From the NCBI RefSeq assembly GCF_037126465.1, contig NC_088201.1, forward strand, positions 193,032,031 through 193,096,030: DNA of 64,000 nucleotides. Reading direction: 5' to 3'. This DNA comes from Ornithodoros turicata. Lineage: Eukaryota; Arthropoda; Arachnida; Ixodida; Argasidae. A program made the translations under genes and the position numbers. The first letter of the stretch is position 1; every line of letters starts with the position of its first letter. The notes below the pieces were generated by a model. That model did no database searches and was not told the DNA's origin. It was given only the letters and a program-made list of their open reading frames with translations. Shown one piece after another: positions 46,266 through 56,745 of the stretch.

Positions 46266-46900
46266 GGCATCGCGAAGCAAGGTGGCGGATGTTTGCACTA
46301 GCTGTACCGGCGTAGTTACAGTGCATGTTACAGTGGGATTTCCAGTACTTCACTGCTTCGAACAATGTGTGTCATCTGTTGTTGGATGTAGCAGCGTACT
46401 TTCTAGACGTGCGATCTTGCCGTGTTGCTTCGGCACTTGGTACATGTACCGAATACACGGGAAGCGAATACGGGGGAGGGGGGGGGGCGTAATGGGCACC
46501 ATATTGCCAACACATTTTTTTTTCATATTGGCAAAACGGGTCCCATATTGGACCCGTACCACCAATGCTCAGCGAATATGGGTACAATGTTGTGTGCTGC
46601 GTGAGTTTCGACGACGCTTCAGGCGATATCAAGTGCTAGGCTTTCACCTGTTCTGGCGAGAAGTGAGCATCCCCAATAAGAACCGCTGTGAACAAACACA
46701 GTCGAACCCGGATAATATGACACTCGTTAATGCGACATCCCGTCGTGGCTGGCAGACCGCCATCTCTTTTTTTTTTCTGTCTGTCGATAAACGAAACCCC
46801 CCCCCCCCCCCCCCTGTTTATGATATTTTTCTGGGGAAAGGTTTCCGACCAATCGCCTCCTTGTTGTAACTCCTCTCTCCTATTGTAACTTCTCTGAACA
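46266..46900. other. No recognised gene; C homopolymer
   Basis: A run of about 18 C lies at 46797-46814 and a G-rich run at 46473-46488. Nothing coding is supported. Confidence 0.5.
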
Positions 46901-46904
46901 CCTT

Positions 46905-47445
46905 CCTATGCGCCTTCAGACACAACAAAATGTCATCATATGCGCAGACATTGAAGAGGTCAGCATGATGTAAGCATATATGCTGCAACGCGTCGACACG
47001 CGCCTGCGAACAGTCACCTGCAAGTCTACCACGACCCATTTGGAGGATTGGATATCATCATACTGTGTGGCGACCTCAGGCAACTGCCTCCGCTCTGTGC
47101 TACTAATGTATTTAAGCGAACTACAACACCAACAAATACATAGATGATGAATGGGAAACTTTGCCATCTGGGTTGTTGCCCACCTCCCCAATGCCGAACT
47201 AAACCTGATAGCATCTTACAGGGCATACAGAGGTAGCGTGACATCACCCCTCCTACTTTCCACCAATGCAACTTGTGTGCCAGAAAGAGGACCAATTTTC
47301 CACCATACGCACCAAGGTTGGTGACGATGCTGAATTGGAACTGATGACCCTGGTCCGCTAGAGAGTCCGTTTCCTCTCGACACCATCATCGAGTATCGCA
47401 ACGACCAAGACAGGCAAAGAGCGGGGCAGCTCATTCGCAACATGT
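46905..47445 (+). pseudogene. Pif1/Helitron-type helicase relic
   Basis: Frames joined by eye give DIEEVSMM, then AYMLQRVDTRLRTVT and, after a shift, GLDIIILCGDLRQLPPLCAT, the Walker B region and motif III of Pif1-family helicases (DEVSM...GDLRQLPP). Further on, TIRTKVGDDAELE matches the later conserved LTKIGNG-like block. Pif1 helicases of this kind in arthropod repeats usually belong to Helitrons; no Rep domain is visible, so that source is inferred. Stops and shifts make it dead. A hAT element is inserted at 47454. Confidence 0.7.
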
Positions 47446-48343
47446 CAAATACACAGTGATGGCCGCTAACTACTTCTACAGTAGTTTAACTATAACTACT
47501 AACTACTTCGTGATGGAGTAGTTTAACTAGTAGTTCAACTACTTTTCAGGGGAGTAGTTAAAACTACTTCTTTAACTACTTCAATGTAGTTTAACTACAC
47601 CTATAACTACTTAACGTTGTCCATCAACAACAATCCCTTGTAGTGTTCTTGGGGACTCCTAAATATAAATCACAAGCAATGATAAACTTTGGCTCAAGCC
47701 ACTGCTACGACCGTGAAATACAAAGCTTGCGGCGGGATATTCTTTCTGTGCTTCCGCGATAAACTGAGTTGCATAATTATTTCACAGCAAATGGGGCTTC
47801 ACTGGACAACGGTGTTGCGGATTTAAATCCGGGGATTTGATTTAAATCCATCAAAGGGCTCGTGGATTTGATTTGGGATTTGGTTTACGGGGAAAATATG
47901 ACGACGATTTGGATTTGGATTGAATCACATTTTTGACAGATGATTTGGATTTGGATTGAATCACAATTTTGGCAGATGATTTGGATTTGGATTGAATCAC
48001 GTTTTTTTGTTTTTTTTCGACGGAATTGGATGTGTATTTGGTCAAGCTTCTGAAGGGAAATGGTTGGATTTTGACTGCTACGAAATTTGACGTTGACGGG
48101 CGGGCAGATTCTTTGTCAGTCGTATCTGAGGCCGTCTCTGTAATTACGTTTTTACAAGAGATTTGACTGAATTGCATTTCACATATGTTTACACATGATG
48201 CAATGCAACTCTTAATGAGGAGAAGGTCTAAAAAGTGTTTGGATTTGAGATGGCTTGCCTTGCATCCCGCCATCTGGGTTCCCAATGTCCCGCTAAAAGT
48301 TGTGTTTCGTTTAAAAAGAAATGCCACGATTTTTTGATTGCGT

Positions 48344-48418
48344 GAAGCAGTCTACGGATACTGTTTGTAGACTGCTTCAAGTTTAAGAGGTGGTTTGTCT
48401 GTCAGACAGACCACCTCT
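48344..48418. repeat. Two adjacent perfect or near-perfect hairpins
   Basis: Hairpin 1: GAAGCAGTCTAC (48344-48355) with GTAGACTGCTTC (48367-48378), a 12-bp perfect stem with an 11-base loop. Hairpin 2: AGAGGTGGTTTGTCTG (48386-48401) with CAGACAGACCACCTCT (48403-48418), 16-bp arms around one base with one mismatch. They lie inside the nested hAT, seven bases apart. Confidence 0.9.
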
Positions 48419-48829
48419 GAGGCATATAGCCATCTTCCCTTCCGAGCACTAAAGGTACGTCATGCAATACTCTCACATATAATCACATGGGCAGTTCGAT
48501 GTCTAATTCACAACGGTATCACAGCTTTCTATAATTTCTCAGAAATGGAACGCATTGGAGAAAGCGCATCACTGGTCCACTGAGCTCAAACAATGTACGT
48601 TCGAGAAAAGGACTACCATAGACGTATTTTGCCTGTTTTATTGGCTCTAAACTGCGACTGATGTCGCGTTCTGGTGTCCCAGATATTGCTAAAATAAGTC
48701 CCGAAATGTCCACATGAGAACCAGTCGTATGAGGTCATTGTGTCCAGGAATGTGAATGTTGGTCGCCCTTTTTCATAGAGGCTTGCTTATGGTCAACTCG
48801 GTGCCACCGCAGAACTCTTACCGCAAAAA

Positions 48830-49089
48830 CGAACGACGAAATCCTCTATTTAAGCGAGTGTGCAGTAAAGGATGATGTTGTTTCCCCTCTCTGCTATTGG
48901 ATGTCCGCAGTGGCCCGCTACCCGCTGCTTTCGGAAGTAGCGAAACATGTATTTGCAGTACCTGCAAGTTCTGGAGCAGTCGTACGAGTGCTCTCTGCAG
49001 CCAGCCTGATCAAGACCGCGAAAAGAAACAGGCTGCACCAAGCTACATTGGAGCAGCTGGTCTTTCTAAACAGGAACTTGAGAGGATAA
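48830..49089 (+). pseudogene. hAT transposase C-terminal dimerisation domain (hATC)
   Basis: The open frame reads SPLCYWMSAVARYPLLSEVA, then KHVFAVPASSGAVVRVLSAA, then KRNRLHQATLEQLVFLNRNL and a stop. This is the hATC signature (W....YP.LS..A.....P.SS....R.FS.A......R..L....E.L.FL..N). The frame has no start, and no BED finger or DDE part is recognised upstream, so it is a relic of a once autonomous hAT element. Confidence 0.85.
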
Positions 49090-49948
49090 GACTGCTTACG
49101 CGTGTTGGGCGGATGCACTACTGAGTTTGTTATAACACAACTGCGGTGTGCAGCACGCAGCCGTCACATTTAACACAACATAATTCCCGGCAGTTGGCTT
49201 TATCTTATGTGCCGAGTAAGCGTATTTGACAAATATGTTACTCCGATATCCACGTGAAAATAAATAAAATGTCAGTGTCAACCTTCGCATCGCTATGTTG
49301 GCTGTTCATGCTCTTCGCTGCAGGTGAGATTTATATGTGTGTATACCATGTCACGGGTATTATCCAGCGAATGCATGCAGTAACTGTACCTTGTAGACAT
49401 GGTCAGCTGCATGCTACAGTTATTTCGGGAACTTTAGCCCCCGGATTCGTTGACGGATTTGGTGAATCCTGATTTAAAACCGGATTTGATTTAGCACACC
49501 AAAAACAAATCCGAATTTAAAATGATATTTGTCGCCTCAAGTTTAGATCCAGGCTTGATTTGGATTTGATTTGCGGTGTTCCGAAAAACATGGATTTGAT
49601 TTAAATCCGATTTGACTCGTTAAATCCGCAACACTGCTGGACAAGCATTAAAAGTGAAGATTTAGTACACATGCACGACACCGTTCTCATCAAACAAGTA
49701 GCTCAAGGTAAAAGTCAGAAGCACAATCGTGCCGTAAAGCTTGCGGCCAAATCGGAAGTAGTTCGCGCCTTCAGTAACCTAACTACTGTAGTTAACTACT
49801 TAAAATAGTAGTTTAACTAGTAGTTGCCACTACATTTCTGCAAGTAGTTGATATCTACTTTTTAACTACAGTCTGGTAGTTTAACTAGTAGTTTAACTAC
49901 ATGTAGTTAACTACTGGCCATCACTGCAAATACATGTGTTTATCAGTC

Positions 49949-50014
49949 CCAAATATCGCCTCAACGAGCACTGGACAGCTGTTTCGTCCTTATTGGGCCA
50001 TTCGGCCACCTGCG
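49949..50014 (-). ncRNA. Inverted, decayed hammerhead unit
   Basis: On the minus strand AATGGCCCAATAAGGACGAAACAGCTGTCCAGTGC matches the array core, but the CTGACGA box is lost (GCCGAA). It lies just outside the array in opposite orientation. Confidence 0.55.
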
Positions 50015-50101
50015 CTCACAAGACAGCCCTCGCAGTCCCACATTAACTTTGTGTGTTTGGTATATATAATAAAGTATTTTGATTGATCGATTAATTGATT
50101 A

Positions 50102-50160
50102 CGTACTGCAGACCATGGCCCCATAAGGCCGAAAGTGTACACCACAGAAGTGTATGAAAG
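50102..50160 (+). ncRNA. Decayed hammerhead, array unit 1
   Basis: CAGACCATGGCCCCATAAGGCCGAAAG keeps stem II and GAAA, but the CTGANGA box is CAGACCA and stem III is lost. Confidence 0.5.
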
Positions 50161-50347
50161 GCGCCACAGTGCACATGTGACGACGTTTGGGACTACACAT
50201 GTGCTACGTGCAGCCAAAGGGCTTCGGCTATTTTTCTTCCCTAATACTTCACTGGCTTTGCACTGGGCTTTCAGAGGTGAAATTCTCATCCTGAGGGACA
50301 ACCTCACCTTCTACGGGACCTTCGACGCTACTCATTCAGACGTCTCC

Positions 50348-50405
50348 CACCTGCGCACCTCTGACGATGGCCCAATAAGGCCGAAACAGCTGTCCAGTGC
50401 TGGTG
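50348..50405 (+). ncRNA. Hammerhead ribozyme, array unit 2
   Basis: CTGACGA, stem II GGCC/GGCC, GAAA, stem III ACAGCTGT and GUC cleavage site are intact. Stem I is weakened (GCACCT against CAGTGC). Confidence 0.8.
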
Positions 50406-50584
50406 TTGCGACGTTCAGGACTTATAAACACTTGTGCTACGTGCTGCTGCCAAAGGGCTTGGGCAATTTTTCCTCCCTAATACTTCACTGGCTTTGCACT
50501 GAGCTTTCAGAGGTGAAACCCTCATCCTCAGGAGACAACCTCACGCTCCACGGGACCTTCGACGCCACTCATTCAGACGTCTCC

Positions 50585-50642
50585 CACCTGCTCACTGCTG
50601 ATGATGGCCCAATAAGGCCGAAACAGCTGTCCAGTGCACGTG
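50585..50642 (+). ncRNA. Hammerhead ribozyme, array unit 3
   Basis: CTGATGA core; stem I CACTG/CAGTG; stem II GGCC/GGCC with loop CAATAA; GAAACAGCTGTC complete. Cleavage is predicted after the C of GTC at 50631. Confidence 0.87.
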
Positions 50643-50818
50643 TGGCGACGTTTGGGACTTATAAACACATGTGCTACGTGCTGCCAAAGGGCTTCGGCTA
50701 TTTTTTTCCCTAATACGTCACTGGCTTTGCACTGCACTTTCAGAGGTAAGACTCTCATCCTGAGGGGACAACCTCACGTCCCATTGGACCTTCCTACGCC
50801 ACGCATTGAGACGTCTCC

Positions 50819-50876
50819 CACCTACGCACTGCTGACGATGGCTCAATAAGGCCGAAACAGCTGTCCAGTGCACGTG
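50819..50876 (+). ncRNA. Hammerhead ribozyme, array unit 4
   Basis: CTGACGA core; stem I GCACTG/CAGTGC (6 bp), extended by CAC/GTG across an internal loop; stem II GGCT/GGCC (one wobble); GAAACAGCTGTC complete. Confidence 0.88.
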
Positions 50877-51052
50877 TGTCGACGTTTGGGACTTATAAAC
50901 AAATGTGATATCTGCTGCCAAAAGGCTTCGGCTATTTTTCTTCCCTAATACTTCACTGGCTTTGCACTGGGCTGTCAGAGGTGGATCTCTAATCCTGAGG
51001 AGACAACCTCACGTTCCACGGGACCTTCGACGCCACTCATTCAGACGTCTCC

Positions 51053-51110
51053 CACCTGCGCACTGCTGATGATGGCCCAATAAGGCCGAAACCGCTGTCC
51101 AGTGCACGTG
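51053..51110 (+). ncRNA. Hammerhead ribozyme, array unit 5
   Basis: CTGATGA core, stem I GCACTG/CAGTGC, stem II GGCC/GGCC. Stem III reads ACCGCTGT, so the second pair is kept (C-G) and only the loop changes. Confidence 0.87.
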
Positions 51111-51285
51111 TGGCGACGTTTGGGACTTATAAACACATGTGCTACGTGCAGCAAAAGGGCTTCAGCTACTTTTCTTCCATAATACTTCACTGCCTTTGCA
51201 CTGGGCTATCAGGGGCGAAACTCTCATCCTGAGGGGACAACCTCACGTTCCACGAGACCTTCACGCCACTCATTCAGACGTCTCC

Positions 51286-51342
51286 CAGCTGCGCCCTGCT
51301 GACGATTGCCGAATAAGGCGAAACAGCTGTCCAGTGCACGTG
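51286..51342 (+). ncRNA. Hammerhead ribozyme, array unit 6
   Basis: CTGACGA and GAAACAGCTGTC intact. Stem II is shortened to GCC/GGC, and stem I has a mismatch (GCCCTG against CAGTGC). Confidence 0.78.
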
Positions 51343-51519
51343 TGGCGACGTTGGGGACTTATAAACACATGCGCTACGTGCAACCAAAGGGCTTCGGCTA
51401 TTTTTCTTCACTTATACTTCACTGGCTTTGCACAGGGTTTTCAGAGGTGAGACTCTCATCCTGAGGGGACAACCTCACGTTCCACGGGACCTTCCGACGC
51501 CACTCATTCAGACGTCTCC

Positions 51520-51577
51520 CGCCTGCGCACTGCTGACGACGGCCCAATAAGGCCGAAACAGCTGTCCAGTGCTGGTG
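51520..51577 (+). ncRNA. Hammerhead ribozyme, array unit 7
   Basis: Cleanest copy: CTGACGA; stem I GCACTG/CAGTGC plus CGCC/GGTG outer helix; stem II GGCC/GGCC; GAAACAGCTGTC. Confidence 0.9.
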
Positions 51578-51764
51578 TGGCGATGTTCGGGACATATAAA
51601 CATATGTGCTACGTGCAGCCAAAGACTTCGGCTATTTTTCTCCACTAATACTTCACTGGCTTTGCACTGGCTTTGCACTGGCTTTTCAGAGGTGAGACTC
51701 TGACCCTGAGGGGGCAACCTAACGTTCCACGGGACCTTCCGACGCCACTCACTCAGACGTCTCC

Positions 51765-51822
51765 CACCAGCGCACATCTGACGATGGCCCAATAACGCTG
51801 AAACGGCTGACCAGTGCTGGTG
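51765..51822 (+). ncRNA. Decayed hammerhead, array unit 8
   Basis: CTGACGA is intact, but stem II is damaged (GGCC against CGCT) and the cleavage triplet is GAC. Probably inactive. Confidence 0.65.
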
Positions 51823-51835
51823 TGGCGACGGACGC

Positions 51836-52639
51836 GTATTGCACTGCCGAGAGGCTATCGGCGGTCCATATTTCGAAACCTTATGACTTCCCTGACTACC
51901 CGCCAACGGACCGCCGACATACTACCCTCGCCATGCTGAGCGAAGTTCAGCCAGCGCTCGCTTTGCGCATGCCAGCACATATCTCTCGTCAAGACGCAGA
52001 GTTAGTTCATCGAATCAATGAAACTCCCTACCCATTATCCAGAAATAAAGTTGTTGTTTCACATAATGTTCCACGTGTAATGGTGTAGGGTACCGCACCA
52101 GCGCGCTGAAACACCCCATTTCATCGTCATCATTTATTGTTGTTGTTGTTCGATGTAACTACGCATTCAGTAACGTATTTCAATATTAGAATTTCTTCTT
52201 ATATGAAAAGCGCATTAAAGCTATGCAAAGTGCCCATGTCTGTGTCGTTTCCTGTTTGGTCTAACCATAGAGAGAGGCCCACCCGATCCCGTGGATGATT
52301 AACCCCTTTTAAGGCGAAAGTGCCACTTACACGTCCTGATTCATCAACGTGAGATGCAGTAGCAAAATTGACGTCTGGCGTCTGCTTGACAGCACGGTGA
52401 ATATACACTCGCCGACGTAGTTCGTCTCAGGTACAGCCTTCGGCAAAGAAAAAGTCGGAATTTCGTTCAAAATATGGGTAAAGTAAATATCCCCCAACTC
52501 TCTTTTAGCAATCCTAGATGTGACTTATCTGTGTGCTGACATTCCCTGCGCAGGTGGAATAGCAGCAGCAGCTGGGTCTGAGTTTTAGAAACAACCGGAT
52601 TAAGGGTATGATACGTCCTTCCGCACGGAACTCCTGATT
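51836..52639. other. Between the hammerhead array and the PLE relic; nothing certain
   Basis: An 88-codon plus-strand frame (51822-52088) has no recognised family. If the array is the pseudo-LTR of the downstream PLE, this would be the start of that element. Confidence 0.4.
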
Positions 52640-53930
52640 ATGATTCTAACATGCAATAGCTTCGAATTCGTCTATAAACTCTACACACAGGTGTATGGTA
52701 CAGCAGGGTTGGTGTTGGACAGCAGGTGTACAGTAATGCGGTGGGAACAAAAATTGCCCCGAACATTTGCAAATAGCTTCATGGCATCCTCGAAAGCCTA
52801 CCGACTCCCAAAAGTATCTACCGTTCTACCCGAGACACAGGAAGCTAGCTATCCGTTATACTCAAGCGCAGCGTTACCGGAGAATATCTTCTAAAGGTGA
52901 TGAACTAGACAATGATCCTCAAAGCTTCGAAAAAACATTCGTAGATAGAAAATACCCCAATCAAGTTGTTAAAGACGCCGTAGCCAGAGCTAGATCGACC
53001 GATCGAGAGAAACTACTTCAAAGACAGCGCTGAGCCGATAAAAGTTCTTCAATAGACCTCACTATTAGCTTCAACGATTATGTTCCGGACGGAAACCGTG
53101 TACCTACGCGGCACTATGCAATCCTCTCCCAGTCTGATCGTATGAGACAGATATATATCCCGAACCACCCCGCGTGACTTATCGCCGAGCAAGGAACATC
53201 TAAGTGAACATTCGTTAGTAGACGGGCACGTTGGTACATAACCCGTCGATGCAGTTGCTCTTAAGAACTTCCACGTTTATTGGTAATGTCATAAACCTGG
53301 TTGAAAGTGAAGCGTGTCTTTCAGGTTGTCCTTGTTCCTATTTCGCTGCATCGACAGACTAGTGACCGCCAAGTTAAACAAGCCGTCGAAATGTAAATTA
53401 ATACAGCGCTGTAAATTAACACCATAACTAAAGCCGTAAATTAATGCAAACGTCTACGATAGTAGAAAGCACAAATTCTAACTGTCGCTCAAAAATAATG
53501 GTCCATTTAACTGCAACTCCTCCAATGTTTTTGATCTCGTTCAATGCAAAAACTGCGAGGCCCATATATCGGTCAGCTACAGCTACAATCAACAGCTACA
53601 TCCTTCAGAATCTGATTCAATAACCGCACGTCCGACGTCTGAAAGAAACCTAATCTGCCAGTGTCTTCAAAATTTAGGTAGCCCGGCAACTCAATCAACG
53701 ACATTGCCATTTCCGCCCTGCAATCGGGTTTTCCATCATAATACCTTAGGCAACAACGAGAATCATTCGTTATTTACAAAATTGAAAGCCAGATCAAAGA
53801 GGACCCAGGTGTCCTCTGAACTTTTCAAAACGCAAATTCCTAATTTTCTCAGAATACATACACCTGTTGTATCTCTTTCAGACTCCCCAGTTGGTGATCC
53901 TAGAAGATCCTTGCCTTCCGGGAAAGAACA
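52640..53930 (+). pseudogene. Strongly decayed Penelope-like element
   Basis: Pieces in order: QKYLPFYPRHRKLAIRYTQA and QRYRRISS (52800-52890), then FVDRKYPNQVVKDAVARARS and DREKLL (52938-53020). This matches the PLE thumb series KPTDK.QYL.F.S.HP...IPY.QA.R.RRICS...F..R.YP...I..A...DR..LL. Then CNSSNVFDLVQCKNCEAHIS (53505-53565) matches the start of the GIY-YIG domain. Many stops and shifts. It is cut at 53941 by a hAT element. Confidence 0.75.
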
Positions 53931-53941
53931 TGACCGCCTGT

Positions 53942-55253
53942 CAGTGTTCTGCAGTACTTGAAGTACCAAGTACTCAAGTAGTACTTTAAGTACATTTCTG
54001 TGTACTTGTACTTTACTTTAAGTACATTTCAAATCGTGTACTTTGTACTGTACTTAAAGTACTTTTTTCCGAGTACTTTCCCATCAAGTACTCAAGTACC
54101 CTAACTTGGACTCCAGACACAAAATTATAAAGGAGTATGAAAGATGCACCCTACTAAAAGCGCTAAAATGACAAGACTACGACGAAAACACATAGATATA
54201 ATAAGGGCTATATATCTCTGAGTTTTTGTCGTTTTGCCGTCATTTTAGCGCTTCTAGTAGGGGGATGCAGTACCAAGATTCCCAGTATGACATTTTACCA
54301 AAATGATTTTTGTGCATTTAAAGAGCATATTTGTTGAAGCAAAATCTATTGTTGAGAGGCTTGAAATGTTGAAAAAGTATCAATGCTTCTATGGTTATGT
54401 CAAACGACTGGAATGCAAAGACACGCACACATTATGATACTGCAACCGGCAGCACAATGACTTGGTCGATTGTCATTTCAGTTCTCCCAATGCAGGATGC
54501 TGTTTTATATTGTTTCCGTCATTGCAATTAACAATCAATTTATATCACAATGTGTGATTGCATTACACGATGAATACTCGAAAGACACACATGCTTTCAT
54601 TTTTACATTTTAAGTTTTTTTTCTTCGTCACATGGATTACATTGCTGCATATCACAGTCGTATAAAAATGAAAGCTTACATCGTGTTTCATCCTTTTTGA
54701 ATTTTCTTCATATTCTTTTTTAAACTTGTTGTATTTCAAAAAGCAGCAAGGAATGCCCAGAAATGTATAATCTCTGTTGGCTTGTACTCCCCCCTGAAAT
54801 TATCTAGCCTCTTATACCCGAAGATTAGTACAGGAACACCAAACTAGGCGGGCGATCTTGGATCAGTCAGGCTATAATACTATTTTGCATAATCGCAGCA
54901 CAGCTGACTGATTACCTCTCTACATGTAACTGCAAATTATAACATCTGATTAAGTTCATATACATGGGTTAGCACTTAACCCAGGACTTTATGGTTCTAG
55001 AGCATTTGTCAAGAATGCTCGTTAAATTTTTGCCAAAAAAGGAAGACACAGATACTAAACAGTGAAATGCAAAGTCGTACAAATTAAATTGGCGATGTAC
55101 TTGATAAGTACTTGAAGTATTTTGCTTAGTACTTTGTACTTTGCTTGAAGTACATATGGAATTGGGTACTTTGTAGTGTACTTGAAGTACTAATGACACC
55201 AGGTACTGGTACTTTACTTTAAGTACAATTTTGAGGTACTTTGCCCATCACTG
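53942..55253. mobile_element. hAT element with AAGTACTTAAGTACTT arrays
   Basis: Ends read inward CAGTGTTCTGCAGTACTTG and CAGTGATGGGCAAAGTACC, with a perfect 8-bp target duplication CCGCCTGT (53934-53941 and 55254-55261). Both ends are filled with AGTACTTAAAGTACT-like palindromes over about 170 bp. No transposase is recognised. A hairpin MITE is nested at 54145-54268. Confidence 0.92.
54145..54268. mobile_element. Hairpin MITE with CTACTARAAGCGCTAAAATGAC arms
   Basis: CCTACTAAAAGCGCTAAAAT on the left and CCTACTAGAAGCGCTAAAAT read inward from the right, a fold-back of about 120 bp. GCGCTAAAAT also occurs in the inverted PLE 3' end at 43400, so it may derive from PLE ends. Confidence 0.7.
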
Positions 55254-55372
55254 CCGCCTGTGACTCATTTCAGACCCATTTTCCTGAACTTGACCTTCGT
55301 TTGACAAAGCACGTGTGCTGCCCTCTCCCCTTGTACATATTCTCCTCTCATTCTTTGGGATTGTCGTGCGTC

Positions 55373-56294
55373 TAGAGTTGTCAGTCGGGATATCCCGAAT
55401 CCCGGGATTCCGGCCAGTTTTTGACGCCCCGTGTGTGTCGCGATTTCTTCAGGAAAAATACCGGGATTTTCGTGAGAGCAAATATGAACGAAAAATCAAG
55501 CACCTAGAGGCCATCAGGCACAGACTCACCCCTTAGTAAAGAAATAGCACTTTTTATGACTGGAGGAGGCAGATGACTGCTGGATAGGCGTGGGTACAGA
55601 TATTTGCTGACAGTCATTTCTTCTAGCGCAGAAGCTGACCTTCAGTTTGGCAGTCAGTATTTTCACAAAATTTCACTCTGAACTGGGAGACACCACCCTC
55701 GACGCTCTGTGCTTTCTCAGGTCGTGTGTCGATCGTTGTACAATGTTGCACACGTTGCACGCAGTGACGGTGTTGTAAACTGTTTAGTGTTTCGTTTCTT
55801 TCCATTCGTCTTTTTTGTTGTTGTTACACAGTGGAATGTTACACAGTTTGAAGAAATTATTAAGTAATATTTCCTGTGACTTCAAGTGCTGCGGAACTCG
55901 CCTTCTTCTCATCCGCAACAGTGAAATGCACATGAATAGAAAAGGAGTGGCATTGTCATAGCAGAAAATAAATAAATAAATAAAATGTAAGAGTTTCGTC
56001 GGCATCATTTTACCAATGGGGTTACACTGCGAATTTTCGAGTGTTTTCCTTCAGGAAAAGGTAGAATTGACAGAGCGCACATGAACTGTGCACAACACGC
56101 CGGTATAGTCACTTTAGGTAAATGGACTTGGTTACATAATGCCGGGTTAGATAATTCTGACCCGCGCAGTACTATACTGGAAGCACCATCTGAACTCGTC
56201 ACAACCGCGAAATCCCGTCCCGGGTTCCCGGGATTCTCAGCGAAAAATCCCGAACTCCCGGGACTGCAAAAATTGCTCGGGATTGAAAACCCTT
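55373..56294. mobile_element. hAT-like element with CCCGGGATT arrays
   Basis: Ends read inward TAGAGTTGTCAGTCGGGA and AAGGGTTTTCAATCCCGA (12 of 18 identical). The flanking 8-mers CGTGCGTC and GGTGCGTC differ at one base. Subterminal words are CCCGGGAT, GGGATATCCCG and TCCCGGGA. No coding content is seen. Confidence 0.65.
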
Positions 56295-56615
56295 GGTGCG
56301 TCATCATAATACCCCATTCCTGTTGAAGACTGCGCTGTAACGGAAAAGTCGAATACTCCCTCTGTTTCCAATAAAGTCCCCTTTTATGTTTTTCCTGTAG
56401 CACTGTCTCCGCTTCTGATTCTTGTTGAATCTAAAGAGGGGAACAAAGCCATTAAAGAAATAAGTAAATGACGCTAGACGTGTTTGAAATTCAAACTTAC
56501 ATATTAAGATGGCTTCTATGCACGTAGGGGAACAGAGCTGCGCACCTACCCAGGGCTGACGAGCCGCAAACACGGCGAAACACGTGTCCTCTGGTGCTGT
56601 CGCATCGTTCAATGA

Positions 56616-56617
<2 letters not shown>

Positions 56618-56655
<38 letters not shown>
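56618..56655. repeat. (TA)n microsatellite
   Basis: About 18 uninterrupted TA units; a second short (TA) run at 56733-56745 precedes a GGGTGTCCC element end. Confidence 0.9.
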
Positions 56656-56656
<1 letters not shown>

Positions 56657-56745
56657 ACAAATAGGTTAATATATCAGACGGCTACGAAGTGGAATAAAAG
56701 TGAAATATGTAGTCCACGTCTTATTATTTCACTTATATATATATA

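Larger units (their letters stand above)
47811..49636 (+). mobile_element. hAT element nested in a hAT element, GGATTTAAATCC arrays
   Basis: Ends read inward CGGTGTTGCGGATTTAA and CAGTGTTGCGGATTTAA, with a perfect 8-bp target duplication CTGGACAA (47803-47810 and 49637-49644). Subterminal sequence iterates GATTTGGATTTGATTTAAATCC-type words. It keeps a transposase C-terminus on the plus strand, so it derives from an autonomous element. It must have inserted after the outer hAT. Confidence 0.93.
47454..49926. mobile_element. hAT element (outer), GTAGTTAACTAC arrays
   Basis: Ends read inward CAGTGATGGCCGC and CAGTGATGGCCAG, with a perfect 8-bp target duplication CAAATACA (47446-47453 and 49927-49934), diagnostic of hAT. 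The subterminal 150 bp on each side is made of AGTAGTTTAACTA / GTAGTTAACTAC palindromes. Without the nested element (47811-49636) it is about 650 bp and non-coding. Confidence 0.93.
50105..51835 (+). repeat. Tandem array of ~234-bp hammerhead-ribozyme units
   Basis: Eight units; the CTGANGA boxes begin at 50361, 50598, 50832, 51066, 51299, 51533 and 51778, with a decayed first unit near 50108, giving spacings of 237, 234, 234, 233, 234 and 245 bp. Each unit runs ACTTCACTGGCTTTGCACTG, TTTCAGAGG, a GACAACCTCACG block, CATTCAGACGTCTCCCACC, the ribozyme, then GACTTATAAACACATG and AAAGGGCTTCGGCTATTTTT. The architecture matches the small type I hammerhead tandem repeats and PLE pseudo-LTR repeats known from metazoans. 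TATAAA in every unit is a possible promoter element. Confidence 0.92.

Noticed and set aside
47851..48327. 158-codon minus-strand Ser/Lys-rich frame
   Set aside because: Much of it is the translated subterminal GATTTGGATT array of the inner hAT.
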